Positions 22,233-34,741 of a stretch of DNA of 64,000 nt are shown here, piece after piece. Numbering within the stretch: position 1 is the first letter of the stretch; each line of letters opens with the position of its first letter. Source of the stretch: Dugong dugon (lineage: Eukaryota > Chordata > Mammalia > Sirenia > Dugongidae); the NCBI GenBank assembly GCA_030035585.1, contig CM057477.1:65515447-65579446 (forward strand). The letters are read 5' to 3'. The notes under the pieces were generated by a model. The model did not search any database, had not been told where the DNA came from, and saw nothing but the letters and a program-made list of their open reading frames with translations. The position numbers were made by a program, and so were the translations under genes.

Positions 22233-22794
22233 TGTTGTGCCACCAGGGATTCTTATTTGCTTGTTTAGTAACCTTTTAGTTTTTTCTCCCGAACTGCATT
22301 TCCCTGGAATAAGTAGCTCACACCCACTGTTTCTACTTCCTTTGTACTCTTCTTACCTCTGCAGTCTGGATGTTCACAAACTGTCCTGAAACTTTCTCGC
22401 AGATAGCAGGCTTTCCTTGTTCTTATACTCTTTGTCTCTGGCAGTGGATCTAACTATAGGGCAGACAATGCCCTCTCTGCTCCATTGCACCTCCAGCCCC
22501 CAAAACTGCCTGGGATGTAGGAGTGGCTCAGCAAATGTTCATTGAATGCTGAAGCTCTGTTGTTTCTTCCTTCCAAATACTACTGCATTCCCTTTGCCCG
22601 GTCCTGATCCAAGGACTCCTTATCTCACCTCATGTCATGGGAACAATATCCTGGCTTGCTTCTTTGCTTCCAGTTCATCCTGCAGGGTTTATGCCTGGAG
22701 ACTTACTCATGACTCCCTATTGATTACTGCTCCTAGCTCAATCTCCTCAACTGGCATTTTAAAAATGTAATTCATTAGTTGCTTTGATAAAAAG
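22233..22794. other. No recognised feature
   Basis: The first bases (gttgtgccaccagggattc) are a leftover SINE head; the rest is unannotated. Confidence 0.5.
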
Positions 22795-22980
22795 TAGTCT
22801 CTGGGTAGTGTAAACGGTTGCCGCGCTTGGCTGCTAACCAAAAGGTTGGAGGTTTGGGTCCACCACTTCAGAAGAAAGGCCTGGCGATCAAAACCAGCCA
22901 TTGAAAACCCTATGGAGTACAGCTCTACTCTGACACACATGAAGTCACCAGGAGTTGGAATTGACTCCTTGGCAACTGGA
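22795..22980 (+). mobile_element. AfroSINE, long form
   Basis: Head gtagtctctgggtagtgtaa, body gaagaaaggcctggcgatca, tail gaagtcaccaggagttggaa. Confidence 0.86.
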
Positions 22981-24538
22981 TAACTGGTTCTTAGATGCAC
23001 AAGGTGAAACATTTAAACTGAACAAAAGATATTCAGAAAAAGATAGGTCTTTTTTCCCTCACATTCTAGCAGATCTCTTTTCCACAAGCAATCACTATTG
23101 CCTGTTCCTTCCACATCCTTCCAGAGACATTCTGTCCTACAGAGTACTTCCTGACTGGACTACAGCTCACCAACGTACCAGGGGGCCTATCTTGAGTCCC
23201 AGCCAGTTGGGAAGGGTCCTGTTTACCTCCTGGACCTCTCTCCCAGAGCTGGGCTCCACTCTACCCCCAGCAGTGACTAGGGATTGATTTGCTTCAGTCC
23301 ATATGGCGCTGAGACTATCCTTACTTCTAGCTGAGTGTCAGGGTCTTCCAGCAGCTGTGACTGGGGCTGCAGACAACACATCCCCTGTGGACACAGTGAG
23401 GGGTCCTTGTACTGTTCTCCCACCTTGGATGAATCCACTTCCAGGTCAGTTCCTATACCCAACCCCCCTAATCCTGATTTAGCTCTCTCTCCACCAACCA
23501 GAAATTGAAGTCCTAGCTGGTTTTGTTCCTGACCCATGGTAGGTTGTGGTACCTGTTGACGGAACTCGCCAGGGACAAGAATGAGACGACCGGGTTCCTT
23601 TGCTTTTGCACTATTGCTTCATTGTCCAGCCTTACTCCCTAAGTCCAGGCATGGCTCCTCTTTAAATGGTGTGCTGGAATGATTTGGGAAATCACTTGAG
23701 GTTCTCAATATCTCCTGTGTAAACCTCATGTACATGAATAGTGATTGCATCTGGGTGGAGGAAGCTTAATGTCATAACAACCAAACCGTCTATTTCCTAC
23801 TAAATCCAGGAGAACAGCCATTCTGGGAGTCTTTCTGCATCTGACCAGACCCTAATGACAGTCTTGGGTTCAGAAAATAGCTCTATAATGAGATCAAGAG
23901 TCTTAAGAACTGCCTTTGGGGAATATACAAATTACTGTTTTAGTTAGACTCAAAGTACTGTAAGTACAAATAGGAAGATTTTTTTGTTCTTTTAAAATCC
24001 ACCTAATGACCAACAAGCGGGCATGGTATTTGCTGAGGAAGTGCCATGTTGGTGACACTTGGCATCATTTTTAACCCTGATTTGGAGGTCAGTGTTGGTC
24101 TGTTAAACTGACTTAATATAGATAACATAGTTAGAGAGATTTCCTTAGTCTTGGGTTTCTCAAAGTGTGGTCCATGGAAAACAGACTTGCCAGAAGAGAT
24201 TCAATGGTAAAATATATTTGAGAAAAGCTGCATATAAATCATTCTACTTCTTGCACATTCATAATGTACGTTAGCATATTAAAGACTCTGGGAAGTCCTA
24301 TAGTAAAATAACTTCTTAAACTTTTTTATTAGTGCTGTGTTCCCCAAACTTATTTGGCAATGAAACCCTTTATGCTTAATGCTTATTAACCACCTCAAGA
24401 ACTAAAGTTCTGAGGAACACACACTGGGTAATGCTACTTCAGCTTATCCATGCAAATTAAACAACTTATTTATAAACCCATTATACATTCCCATAAATAT
24501 TTCATGAATTCATTAGATTATGAATCAATAACATAATG
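22981..24538. other. Unannotated; possible LTR-like stretch
   Basis: Between about 23040 and 23640 the sequence is CT-rich and contains gggacaagaatgagacgacc and cctttgcttttgcactattg, reminiscent of an LTR, but I cannot assign it. From 24150 a short MER5A-like piece (ggtttctcaaagtgtggtcc) may be present. No gene is supported. Confidence 0.35.
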
Positions 24539-24845
24539 TTGTTGTTGTTAGGTGCTGTGGAGTCAGTTCCGACCCATAGCGACCCTATGCACAACAGAAC
24601 GAAACCCTGCCCGGTCCTGCACCATCCTCACAATTGTTGCTATGTTTGAGCCCATTGTTGCAGCCACTGTGTCAATCCATCTCGCTGAGGGTCTTCCTCT
24701 TTTTTGATGACCCTCTACTTTACCAAGCATGATGTCCTTCTCCAGGGACTGATCCCTCCTGATAACATGTCCAAAGTATGTGAGACATAGTCTCACCATC
24801 TTTGCTTCTAAGGAGCATTCTGGTTGTACTTCTTCCAAGACATAA
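24539..24845 (-). mobile_element. RTE LINE 3' end
   Basis: The minus frame at 24563-24856 encodes an RTE C-terminus with the recurring ...FGHVIRRDQSLEKDIMLGKVEG... and a GRP-rich segment. The left end is the terminal (GTT)n-side tail. Uninterrupted here, it serves as the reference for the copy at 12567-13558. Confidence 0.92.
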
Positions 24846-24856
24846 TATCCATCCAA

Positions 24857-25010
24857 AATCCATTGCTGTCTAGTTGACTCTGACTCACAGCAACCCTAAA
24901 GGACAGAGTAAAACTGCCCCATAGGGTTTCCAAGGAGCAGCTGGTAGATTCAAACTGCCGATCTTTTGGTTAACAGCCGTAGCTCTTAACCACTGTGCCA
25001 CCAGGGCTCT
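24857..25010 (-). mobile_element. AfroSINE, short form
   Basis: Inserted right at the 5' truncation of the RTE copy: tail aaaatccattgctgtctagt, head complement ctgtgccaccagggctct. Confidence 0.87.
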
Positions 25011-25717
25011 GATAACATAATAGACATCGTATAATAAACCAATAAAATAATATAAATTATAAAATATTTGCAGGAATCAGTCATACTAAAGCTATTACCT
25101 AATATCTGGTATCATCTAATATTTACATTCACATCTTTAAAATAATCAGTTTCTTTAAAATGTGTTTTTTTAATAAATGAAAGTCCTGTCTGTCGGTGCC
25201 CGTCTATCCTCATTTTCACCTTATCTTGCCCTGGTAGCCTCTTAAGAAACTTCTAACGGGAATTAGAGGGTCATCTATTGCTCACTGATATTCTTTTCCT
25301 TATGACTTATTTAAGGAGATACTAAGCTCACTAAGCCAAATACATTATTTTTGTTATAATCACTTTCGTAACCTGAGTGATCCAAGCTATATTTTCCTCA
25401 TGGATTCTTTCAAAATGCTATTATGTCTCTTAAGGTCTAAGTCAAAATGTTGTCTCTGCTATACAACTGGTTATAGTATCTCATATGCAGTTTTAAGAAC
25501 AAGTCTTACTGGTTGTAAAACAAAAAATTTCCCATAAAATTGGCATTTTATCATGAGACCAAGAATATTTATGAAAATAGAACAAAAAACTAAAAACCAT
25601 ATAATTCATTTATCACAGATTGCTCTTCTATTGTCATTTGGAGAATGGTTCCAGAAAATAGCTTCTTTTGGAACCTTATCATGATGGACCAAACTTTGTA
25701 GTGTTTTCATTTGGTAG
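25011..25717. other. AT-rich, no recognised feature
   Basis: About 0.7 kb of AT-rich sequence, no repeat or exon recognised. Confidence 0.5.
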
Positions 25718-25922
25718 GGGAGTTCCTGGGTAGTGTAAATGGTCAACACGATTGGCTGCTAACACAAAGGTTGGCAGTTCGAGTCCACCAAGAGGCAACT
25801 CTGAAGAAAGGCCTGGCAATCTCCTTCCAAAAAATCAGCCATTGAAAACCCGATGGAGCACACAGTATTACTCTGACGCACATGGGGTTGCTGTGAGTTG
25901 GAATCAACTCAATGGCCACTAG
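25718..25922 (+). mobile_element. AfroSINE, long form
   Basis: Head ggagttcctgggtagtgtaa; well kept B-box area ggcagttcgagtccacc at about 25773; tail tggggttgctgtgagttgga. Confidence 0.88.
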
Positions 25923-26727
25923 TTAGTTATTTGGTAGAGCTGCAGAAGTAAGGAGGGCTTAAAGGACGTTTCTCTGGTCCAGGAGTTTGGGAAGAGGTAG
26001 CACAGGGCCAGGTACATGGTAATACTTTCCTTTTCTTTGCTCCATGAAAAGTAAGAATGAGCCCCTATGAAGGGGTTGGGCTTTTGTTCAGGGGGTGGGG
26101 GTGGGGGTGAAAAACGTGGGTCTTGACAATGGTCAGGTGTGAAATACTACAAAATCCAAAGGTGGGCAATATCGTCTTTTCAGACTTATGATAAATTCTG
26201 AAATGAGAAAATCTAGAAAATAGATGGTGAGGGAGGGGACCCAAACAAACCATACACCCTCGCAGGGATACACAGACATTACATTAAGCTACATTGGTGT
26301 GAGCAAAGCATGAGAAAATGCTTAAAGGTAGGTGTCTGGACTTCAGCATGACTAACTCCCTTTTCAAAAAAACAGAGTTTAAGCAAGCAGTTACCAGGCT
26401 TTTTGATTTCACAGACAGGTAATATTAAATAAATTTGCAAACTGGATCTAGTAAGCTGTTTTTATTTTTATTTTCAAATAAGGATATTAATGAACACTAG
26501 AATTGATTCTTACAATTGCTTCATTTTTCTTCCACAACAAACAATAGGAGAAGCAGTCTCACAATTACATACTATTCTTTAGATTGAGTATATTTAGCTT
26601 TATGAAAAACTTGGGAAGTTGTCCTAATTTTTCTTATTTTGCCAGGATCACCTTGTCACTAACCAGTTGCTTCACAGATTAGTGTTTTGGAACACTAGAA
26701 AAAGAATAGACCTGCCTAAGATAGTAT
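25923..26727. other. No recognised gene; G-rich patch at 26090
   Basis: At 26090-26109 cagggggtgggggtgggggt fits a G-quadruplex pattern. Elsewhere nothing is recognised. Confidence 0.5.
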
Positions 26728-26891
26728 CGGAGCCCTGGTGACACAGTGGTTAAGAGCTATGGGTGAGCTACAGCTGCTAACTGAAAGGTTGGCAATTCAA
26801 ATCCACCAGCTGCTCCTTGGAAACCCTATGGGGCCATTCTATTCTATCCTATAGGATCGCTATGAGTTCAAATGGACTCAATGGCAATGGG
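26728..26891 (+). mobile_element. AfroSINE, short form with small insertion
   Basis: Head ggagccctggtgacacagtg; gagctatgggtgagctacag is a partial internal duplication; tail aggatcgctatgagttcaaa. Confidence 0.86.
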
Positions 26892-27177
26892 TTAATATAG
26901 TATTATTTATTATCTTCAGATAAATTCATACAACTATTTCAGTAAGACTGAACACTCTATGCAGTGGACTAAAAAAAAAAGGCAGGATCCCTGTCCTCGA
27001 TGTACTTAAAAGCTAATGAGCAATACACATATACCCTGATCATTTACAGATAAATATTTACAGATACAGTACAGAGAGAGCATGTGGAGGAAGTCACTAG
27101 AGAAGGGTGGAATATTCTTATTCCTTTTTAGAAAACAGGAAGCTGAAGCAGAGAGGTTGGGGGATAACACCCCAGAA

Positions 27178-27333
27178 AAAAACCCATTGCCATCGAGTCA
27201 ATTCCAACTCATAGCGACCCTATAGGGCAGAGAAGAACTGCACCATAGAGTTTCCAAGGAGCGCCTGGTGGATTTAAACTATATTGACCTTTTGGTTAGC
27301 AGCCATAGCAGTTAACCACTATGCCATCAGGGA
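27178..27333 (-). mobile_element. AfroSINE, short form
   Basis: A-rich end then cattgccatcgagtcaattc; head complement ctatgccatcagggaa. Confidence 0.87.
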
Positions 27334-27354
27334 ATACCAAGGTAAAAAAAAAAC

Positions 27355-27475
27355 AAACTCGTTGCCGTCCAGTCAATTCCAACTGATAGTGACCCTATAG
27401 GACAGAGCAGAACTGCCCCATAGGGTTTCCAGGGAGCGCCTGGTAGCTTTTACGCACTATGCCACCAGGGTTTCC
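27355..27475 (-). mobile_element. AfroSINE, internally deleted
   Basis: Second reversed copy 21 bases further on, beginning ctcgttgccgtccagtcaat. The stretch with the B box is deleted (gcctggtagcttttacgcac). Confidence 0.86.
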
Positions 27476-28033
27476 AAGCTAAAAAGATGTAAATAAGCCC
27501 TGCCTCTGCCTGCTCCTTGTAACTCAACTATGGTATCTGCGTGTTTTAGTGCAGATTTCCGGTAGAGGGTCTGGAACTGACCCGCCTATGGATAAATGGT
27601 CCTTGAGTCAGCTCCTCTGGTGCAATTAGCTGTGGCTGGAGGGGGCAGACAAGACCATTAAGGACAAACCCTGCTGACCAGGCCCACTCCTTGAGCAATG
27701 CTGTGCTCCTGAAAGAGATTTCTGGATGGTTTTCAGAGAAATGGCATTGGCTGAGGGGCGTTCTCAAAATCTGTCTACCATTCTTAATAAGTTTAGTTCT
27801 TAAAAGCTCCATTTTTTAAAAGCAAGAACAAAAGCTGGGTCTTAAATGTGGAAAGGTTTATGATCTCGTGTTTTTTCTGAGCACTAAGAGAATTAAAAAA
27901 CAATTCTAAAATATTTTGATTTGTCCACAAAGGTGATCACTTTTCTCCTAACAGCCCAAAGTTTAAGCTGAATATATTTCTGTTTTCCCTCTTTTCTCAA
28001 CAATTGGGCAAAACAGAGATGCCCAAAAGATTT
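27476..28033. other. No recognised feature
   Basis: A minus-strand open frame of 88 codons lies at 27546-27812; it has no domain I recognise and no splice or promoter context. Confidence 0.45.
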
Positions 28034-28165
28034 TGGTGATGGCTGCACAACATGATTAATGTAATTGTTTTCACTAAATTGTATAAGCGAAAAATGTTAA
28101 ATTGGAAAAAGTCATGTTATGTATATTTTTATAACAACAACAAAATAAAAAAAAAAAACAACGAG
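28034..28165 (+). mobile_element. L1 3' terminus
   Basis: Words tggtgatggctgcacaacat, aattgtataagcgaaaaatg and a terminal A-rich stretch are typical of an old L1 3' end in forward sense. Confidence 0.65.
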
Positions 28166-28569
28166 AAAACTGAGACATCCACCATATTGAAGAAATAGTG
28201 AAGAAACAAGACAACAATGGAAAATAGTTTGCTCAAGATTCTTGAATTTGTAAAAACAACCAAGATTGGTTTCCAGGGTCAAATACTCTCCCCAATTTTA
28301 AGGAAAAACCCTTACACTCAGGGACATCATTTGCAACCCTAAAAGTGTATTAATAAATGGCAACCTGTAAAACACTTGATCTACTGAACAATGCTTAATG
28401 AATTTCTAATATTCATTGTGCAGTCATTACATACAAAGTACTCGCCTAAATTCTGGGATAAGGAGAGAGAGTTGTAAAGATGAATAGGTCCCTCCTGAAA
28501 AGAGTTAGACCTTAGTAATCTGCAGAAGGTAAAGTAGACTACAATGACTTCGTTAACCTAATGTAAGAC
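28166..28569. other. No recognised feature
   Basis: AT-rich pre-insertion sequence flanking the full-length L1. Confidence 0.5.
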
Positions 28570-28581
28570 TGATCACTTGTT
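28570..28581 (+). repeat. L1 target-site duplication, left copy
   Basis: The 12-mer tgatcacttgtt is identical to 36961-36972. It abuts the poly-T end of the reversed L1. Confidence 0.93.
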
Positions 28582-29540
28582 TTTTTATGTTTATTTTTTC
28601 CCCATATAAAAATTTGCACATACATTGTTATGTGACCCTAATTGCTCTCCCCATACTGTGACAGCACACACCTCCTTTCTGCCCCTGATTCCCCATATCC
28701 ATTCTACTAGCTCCTAACCCTCTCTGCCTTCCCATCTCGCCTCCAGACAGAAGCTGCCCATTCAGTCTCTTGTATTTACTTGAACTAAGAGGCACACTCC
28801 TCACGAGTATCACTTTATGGCCCACAGTCCAGTCCAATCCCTGTCTGAAGAGTTGGCGTTGGAAATGTTTTAGTTCTGGCCTCATAGAGAATCCAGGAGC
28901 CATGCTCTTGGGGGTTCCTCCAGTCTCAGTCAGACCATTAAGTCTGGACTTCTTACTAGAATTTGAGTTCTGCACCCCACCTTTCTCCTGCTCCATCCGG
29001 GATTCTCTGTTGTGTTCCCTGTCAGGATGGTCATTGATGGTAGCAAGGCACCATCTAGTTCTTCTGGTCTCAGGCTGATGAAGTCTCTGGTTTATGTGGC
29101 CCTTTCTGTCTCTTTGGCTAAACACTTTTCTTGTGTCTTTGGTGTTCTTCATTCTCCTTTACTCCAGGTGGTTGGGACAAATTGAGGCATCTTAGATAGC
29201 TGATAGCAAGCTTTTAAGACCCCAGATGCCACTCACCAAAGTGGGATGCAGAACATTTTAATAAGCTTTGTTATGCTAAATGACCTAAATGTCCCCTGAA
29301 AGCATGGTCCCCAGACCCATACCCCTGCTACTCTGTCCCTCAAAGTGTTTGATTGTATTCAAGAAACTTCTTAGCTTTGGTTTAGTCCAGTTGTGCTGAA
29401 TTCCCCTGTGGTGTGTACTGTGCTTCCCTTCACCTAAGATAATTATCTACTATCTGGTTAGTAAATAACCCTCACCATCCCCCCCCCACCCTCATAACCA
29501 TCAAAGAATGTTTTCTTCTGTGTTCAAACCTTTCCTTGCA

Positions 29541-32500
29541 TTCTCATAATAGTGGTCTTATACAATATTTGTCCTTCTGTGACTGACTGAATTCTCTCAG
29601 CATAATGTCTTCCAGATTCCTCCGTGTTATAAAATGTTTCACGGCTTCATCGTTGTTCTTTATCGTTGCGTAGTATTCCATTCTGTGGATATACCATAAT
29701 TTGTTTATCCATTTGTCCGTTGATGGGCACCTAGGTTGTTTCCATCTTTTTGCTATCTTGAACAGTGCTGCAATGAACATGGGTGTGCATATATCTATTT
29801 GTGTGACCGCTGTTAATTCTCTAGGATATATTCCAAGGAGTGGGATAGCTGGATCGTATGGTACTTCTATTTCTAGCTTTTTAAGGAAGCGCCAAATCAA
29901 TTTCCAAAGTGGTTGTACCATTTTACATTCCCACCAACAGTGTATAAGTGTTCCAGTCTCTCCACAACCTCTCCATCATTAATAATTTGTGTTTTTTGGA
30001 TTAATGCTAGCCTTGTTGGGGTGAGATGATATCTCATTGTAGTTTTGATCTGCATTTCTCTAATGGCTAATGATTGTGAGCATTTCTTCATGTGTCTGTT
30101 AACCGCCTGAATATCTTCTTTGGTGAAGTGCCTGTTCATATCCTTTGTCCATTTTTCACTTGGGTTATTTGTCTTTTTGTTGTTGAGGTTTTGCAGTATC
30201 TTGTAGATTTTAGAGATTAGATGCTGATCAGATTTGTCGTAGCCAAAAATTTTTTCCCAGTCTGTAGATTGTCTTTTCACTCTTTTGGTGAAGTCTTTTG
30301 AAGAGCATAAGTGTTTGATTTTTAGGAGCTCCCAGTTATCTAGTCTCTCTTCTGGTGCTTGTGCATTGTTACATATGGTTTGTATTGTGTTTATAGGGCT
30401 CCTTGTGTTGTCCCTATTTTATCTTCCATGATCTTTATCATTTTCAATTTCATATTTAAGTCTTTGATCCATTTTGAGTTAGTTTTTGTGCGTGGTGTGA
30501 GGTATGAGTCTTGTTTCAGGTTTTTGAAGATGGATATCCAGTTATGCCAGCACCATTTGTTAGATAGACTGTGTTTTCCCCAATTAACGGACTTTGGGCT
30601 TTTGTCAAATATCAGCTGCTCATAGGTGGATGAATTTATATCTAGATTCTCAATTCTGTTCCATTGGTCTATGTATCTGTTGTTGTACGGTACCGCTGTT
30701 TTGACTACTGTGGTGGTATAATAGGTTCTACAATCAGGTAGCATGAGGCCTCCCACTTTGTTCTTCTTCTTGAGTAATGCTTTATTTATTCAGGGCCTCT
30801 TCCCTTTCCATATGAAGTTGGTGATTTGTTTCTCCATCTCATTAAAAAATGCCGGTGGAATTTGGATCGGGATTGCATTGTATCTGTAGATCGCTTTGGG
30901 TAGAATTGACATTTTCACAATGTTGAGTCTACCTATCCATGAACAAGATATGTTTTTCCATTTATGCAGGTCTGTTTTGATTTCTTGCAATAGTGTCTTG
31001 TAGTTTTCATCGTATAGGTCTTTTACGTCTCTGGTTAGATTTATTCCTAAGTATTTTATCTTCTTGGGGGCTATTGAAAATGGTATTGATTTGGTGATTT
31101 CTTCTTTGAGGTTCTCTTTGTTGGTGTAAAGGAATTCAACTGATTTTTGTATGTTTATCTTGTACCCTCAAACTTTGCTGAAATCTTATATTAGTTCCAG
31201 TAGTTTTCTTGTGGGTTCTTTGGGGTTTTCTGTGTATAAGATCATATCATCTGTAAATAGAGATTCTTTGACTTCTTCCCTACCAATCTGGATGCCCTTT
31301 ATTTCTTTTTCTAGCCTAATTCTCTGGCTAGAACCTCCAGCACAATGTTGAATAAGAGTGGTGATAAAGGGCATCCTTGCCTGGTTCCCGTTCTCAAGGG
31401 GACTACTTTCAAAGTCTCTCCATTTAGGATGATGTTGGCTGTTGACTTTGCATAATCACCCTTAATTATTTTGAGGATTTTCCCTTTCTATTCCTATTTT
31501 GTTGACAGTTTTTATCACGAATGGGTGCTGGACTTTGTCAAATGCCTTTTCTGCATCGACTGATAAGATCATGTGGTTCTTGTCTTTTGTTTTATTTAAG
31601 ATGGATGACGCTGATTGTTTTTCTAATGTTGAACCATCCCTGCATACCTGGTATGAATCCCACTTGATCACGGTGAATTATTTTTTTGATATTTTGCTGA
31701 ACTCTATTGGCTAGAATTTTGTTGAGGATTTTCACATCTATGTTCATGAGGGATATTGGTCTGTAATTTTCTTTTTTTGTGGTGTCTTCACCTGGTTTTG
31801 GTATCAGGGTTATGCCGGCTTCATAGAATGAGTTTGGTAGTATTCCATACTTTTCTATGCTCTGAAATGCATTTAGTAGTAGTGGTGTTAACTCTTCTCT
31901 GAGAGTTTGGTAGAATTCTCCAGTGCAGCCATCCAGGTCAGGACTTTTTTTTGTTGGGAGTTTTTAAATTACCTTTCCAATCTCTTCTTTTGTTATAGCT
32001 TTATTTAGTTGTTCTACCTCTGTTTGTGTTAGTTTAGGTAGGTAGTGAATTTCTAGAAATTTGTCCATTTCCTCTAGGTTTTCAAATTTGTTATAGTACA
32101 ACTTTTCACAGTATTCTGTTATGATTCTTTTAATTTCAGTTAGGTCTGTTGTGGTGTCACCCATCTCATTTCTTATACATGTTATCTGCTTCCTCTCCTG
32201 TTTTTCTTTTGTCAGTTTTGCCAGTGGTTTATCAAGATCTTTTCAAAGAACCAGCTTTTGGTCTTATAAACTCTTTCAATTGTTTTTCTATTCTCTATTT
32301 CATTTAATTCTGCTCTAACTCTTATTATTTCCTTTCTTCTGGCGCCTGAGGTCTTCTTTTGCTGCTCTCTTTCTACTTCTTCCAGTTGTAGGGTTAATGT
32401 TTTGATTATGGCCCTTTCTTCTTTTTGGATGTGTGCATTTATTGCTATAAACTGACCTCTGAGCACTGCTTTTGCTGTGTCCAAAAGGTTCTGATAAGAT

Positions 32501-33345
32501 GTGTTTTCATTCTCGTTTGATGCTATGAATTTCTTTATTCCATCCTTAATTTCTTCTATAACCCAGTAGTTTCTGAGCAAGGCGTTGTTCAGTTTCCATG
32601 TGTTTGATTTTTTTTCCTTGCTTTTTCTGTTATTGATTTCCACTTTTATGGCTTTATGGCCAGAAAAGATGCTTTGCAATATTTTGATGTTTTGGATTTT
32701 GTTAAGGCTTGCTTTATGGCCTAATATGTGGTCTATTCTGGAGAATGTTCCATGTGCCTTGGAAAAGAAAGTACACTTGACTGCTATTGGGTGGAGTGTT
32801 CTGTATATGCCTGTGAGATCAAGTTGGTTGATTGTAGCATTTAGCTCTTCCATGTCTTTATTGAGCTTCTTTCTGGATGTTCTGTCCTTCACCAAAAGTG
32901 GTGTATTGAAGTCTCCTACTACAATTGTGGGGCTGTCTATCTCTCTTTTCAGTGCTGTTAGAGTTTGTGTTATGTATTTTGGAGCCCTGTCATTGAGTGT
33001 GTAAATATTTGTTATAGTTATGTCCTCCTGGTGTATTGACCCTTTAATCATTATATAGGGTCCTTCCTTATCCTTTGTGGTGGATTTTACTGTAAATTCT
33101 ATTTTGTCAGAGATTAATATTGCCACTCCTGCTCTTTTTTTGTGTGTTGTTTGCTTAGTATGTTTTTTTCCATCTTTTGAGTTTTAGTTTGTTTGTGTCT
33201 TTGGGTCTAAGGTGTGTCTCTTGTAAACAGCATATGGACGAATCGTGTTTTTTAATCCAATCTGCCACTCTCTGTCTCCTTATTGGTGCATTTAGTCATT
33301 TACATTTAGCGTAATTATTGACAGGTATGAGCTTAGTGCTGTCAT
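29541..33345 (-). pseudogene. L1 ORF2 (endonuclease / reverse transcriptase), broken
   Basis: ORF2 would encode the L1 endonuclease-RT protein that nicks DNA and reverse-transcribes L1 RNA; at about 1268 codons it is close to the human length of 1275. The ATG at 33343-33345 starts MTALSSYLSIITLNVN. The endonuclease follows with QETHLRPKD (catalytic Glu, about 33210), VVGDFNTPL near 32930, and [11 protein letters not shown] near 32730. The RT is at 32160-30700; its FADD box is FTDD at 31246-31257, keeping both metal-binding aspartates. The C-terminus ends near 29541 (...WYIHRMEYYATIKNNDEA...). Frameshifts or stops at about 33310, 33130, 32210, 31960, 31460 and elsewhere make it non-functional. 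Confidence 0.93.
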
Positions 33346-33786
33346 TTTGATGTCTTTTTTTGTGTGTTGTTGGCAGTTTCTTTGTTCTACTTAATATTCT
33401 GTGCTGAGTCATTTTTCTTTATATATTTTCTTTTCAACTTTTTCTTTGTTGTTGATTTTATGTTTGCTGAGTCTTTACATTTTTCTAGTTTTTTTTTTTT
33501 TTTGACTTGTAGAATTGTTAGTTTCCTTTGTGGTTACCTTAATATTTACCCCTATTTTTCTAAGTTTATACCAGTCTTTTATGTCTTTATATCGCCTTGA
33601 CTTCCTCTCTATATGAAAAATCTATGTTGACTTTTTTTAAGTCCTTCTTTTTTGTCATATTTTATATATTGACATGTGTTTCCCTATTTTCAGTGTTTTA
33701 GCTTTGATTTACTTTTGTGACTTCCCTGTCTGGGTTGATATCTCATTGCTCTATCCTGTGTTCTAGTCTTGGGTTGTTATCTGATG

Positions 33787-34733
33787 TTACTGATTTTCTA
33801 ATTGGAGGACTCCCTTTAGTATTTCTTGTAATTTTGATTTGGTTTTTGCAAATTCCCTAAACTTCTGTTTATCTGGAAATGCCCTAATTTTGCCATTATA
33901 TCTGAGAGATAGTTTTGCTGTTATATAATTCTTGGCTGGCAGTTTTTTTCCTTCAAGGCTTTGTATATGTCATCCCATTGCCTTCTTGCCTGCATGGTTT
34001 CTGCTGAGTAGTCCAAGTGTAGTCTTATTGACTCTCCTTTGTAGATGAGTTTTTGTTTATTCCTAGCCGCTCTTAAAATTCTCCTTTTATCTTTGGTTTT
34101 GGCAAGTTTGATTATAATATGTCTGGGTGATTTTCTTTTGGGATCTGCCTTATGTGGGTTTTGATGAGCATCTTGGATAGATATTGTGTCATCTTTCATG
34201 ATACCAAGGAAGTTTTCTTCCAACAAATCTTCATCAATTCTCTCTGTATTTTCTGTTATCCACCCCTGTTCTGGTACTCCAGTCACTCGTAGGTTATTCC
34301 TCTTGATAGAGTCCCACATAATTCTTAGGGTTTCTTCATTTTTTTAAATCCTGGTATCTGATTTTTCCTCAAATAGTTTGGTGTCAAGTGCTTTATCTTC
34401 AGTCTCACTAATTCTGACTTCCATTGCCTCAGTTCTTCTCCTATGACTTTCTATTGAGTTGTCTAATTCTGAAATTTGATTGTTAATATTCTGGATTTCT
34501 GATGGCTGTGTCTCTATGGATTCTTGAAGCCTGTTAAATTTTTCATTATGCTTGTCTCTAATCTTTTTAATTTCCTCTGTTGCGTGTTCTGCATTTTGAT
34601 TAATTTCCTTCCTAATTTCTTGAAGAGTTCTGTATATTAATCTTTTGTATTCTGCCTCTGGTAATTCAAAGAAACTTTCCTCCTCTGGAAAATTTCTAGA
34701 TTCTTTATTTTGGGAGCTTGCTGAAGCCATCAT
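33787..34733 (-). pseudogene. L1 ORF1 (RNA-binding chaperone), frameshifted
   Basis: ORF1p is the trimeric nucleic-acid chaperone that packages L1 RNA. The minus frame starts MMASASSQNKESR at 34733 and encodes a coiled coil (heptad-like EIRKEINQNAEHATEEIKK). After a shift near 34330 it continues with the RNA-recognition part (NNLRVTGVPE, then SPRHIIIKLAKTKDKRRIL). A second shift near 33920 leads to the C-terminal domain (RAFPDKQKFREF) and a stop at 33787-33789. About 315 codons in all, similar to the human protein of 338. Two frameshifts make it inactive. Confidence 0.93.
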
Positions 34734-34741
34734 GGATTGCC

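Noticed and set aside
28628-29152. 174-codon minus-strand open frame
   Set aside because: It lies in the 3' UTR of the full-length L1 and similar sequence recurs at 13675-14155; chance frame in a repeat.
32585-33004. 139-codon plus-strand frame opposite L1 ORF2
   Set aside because: Antisense shadow of the ORF2 endonuclease domain.
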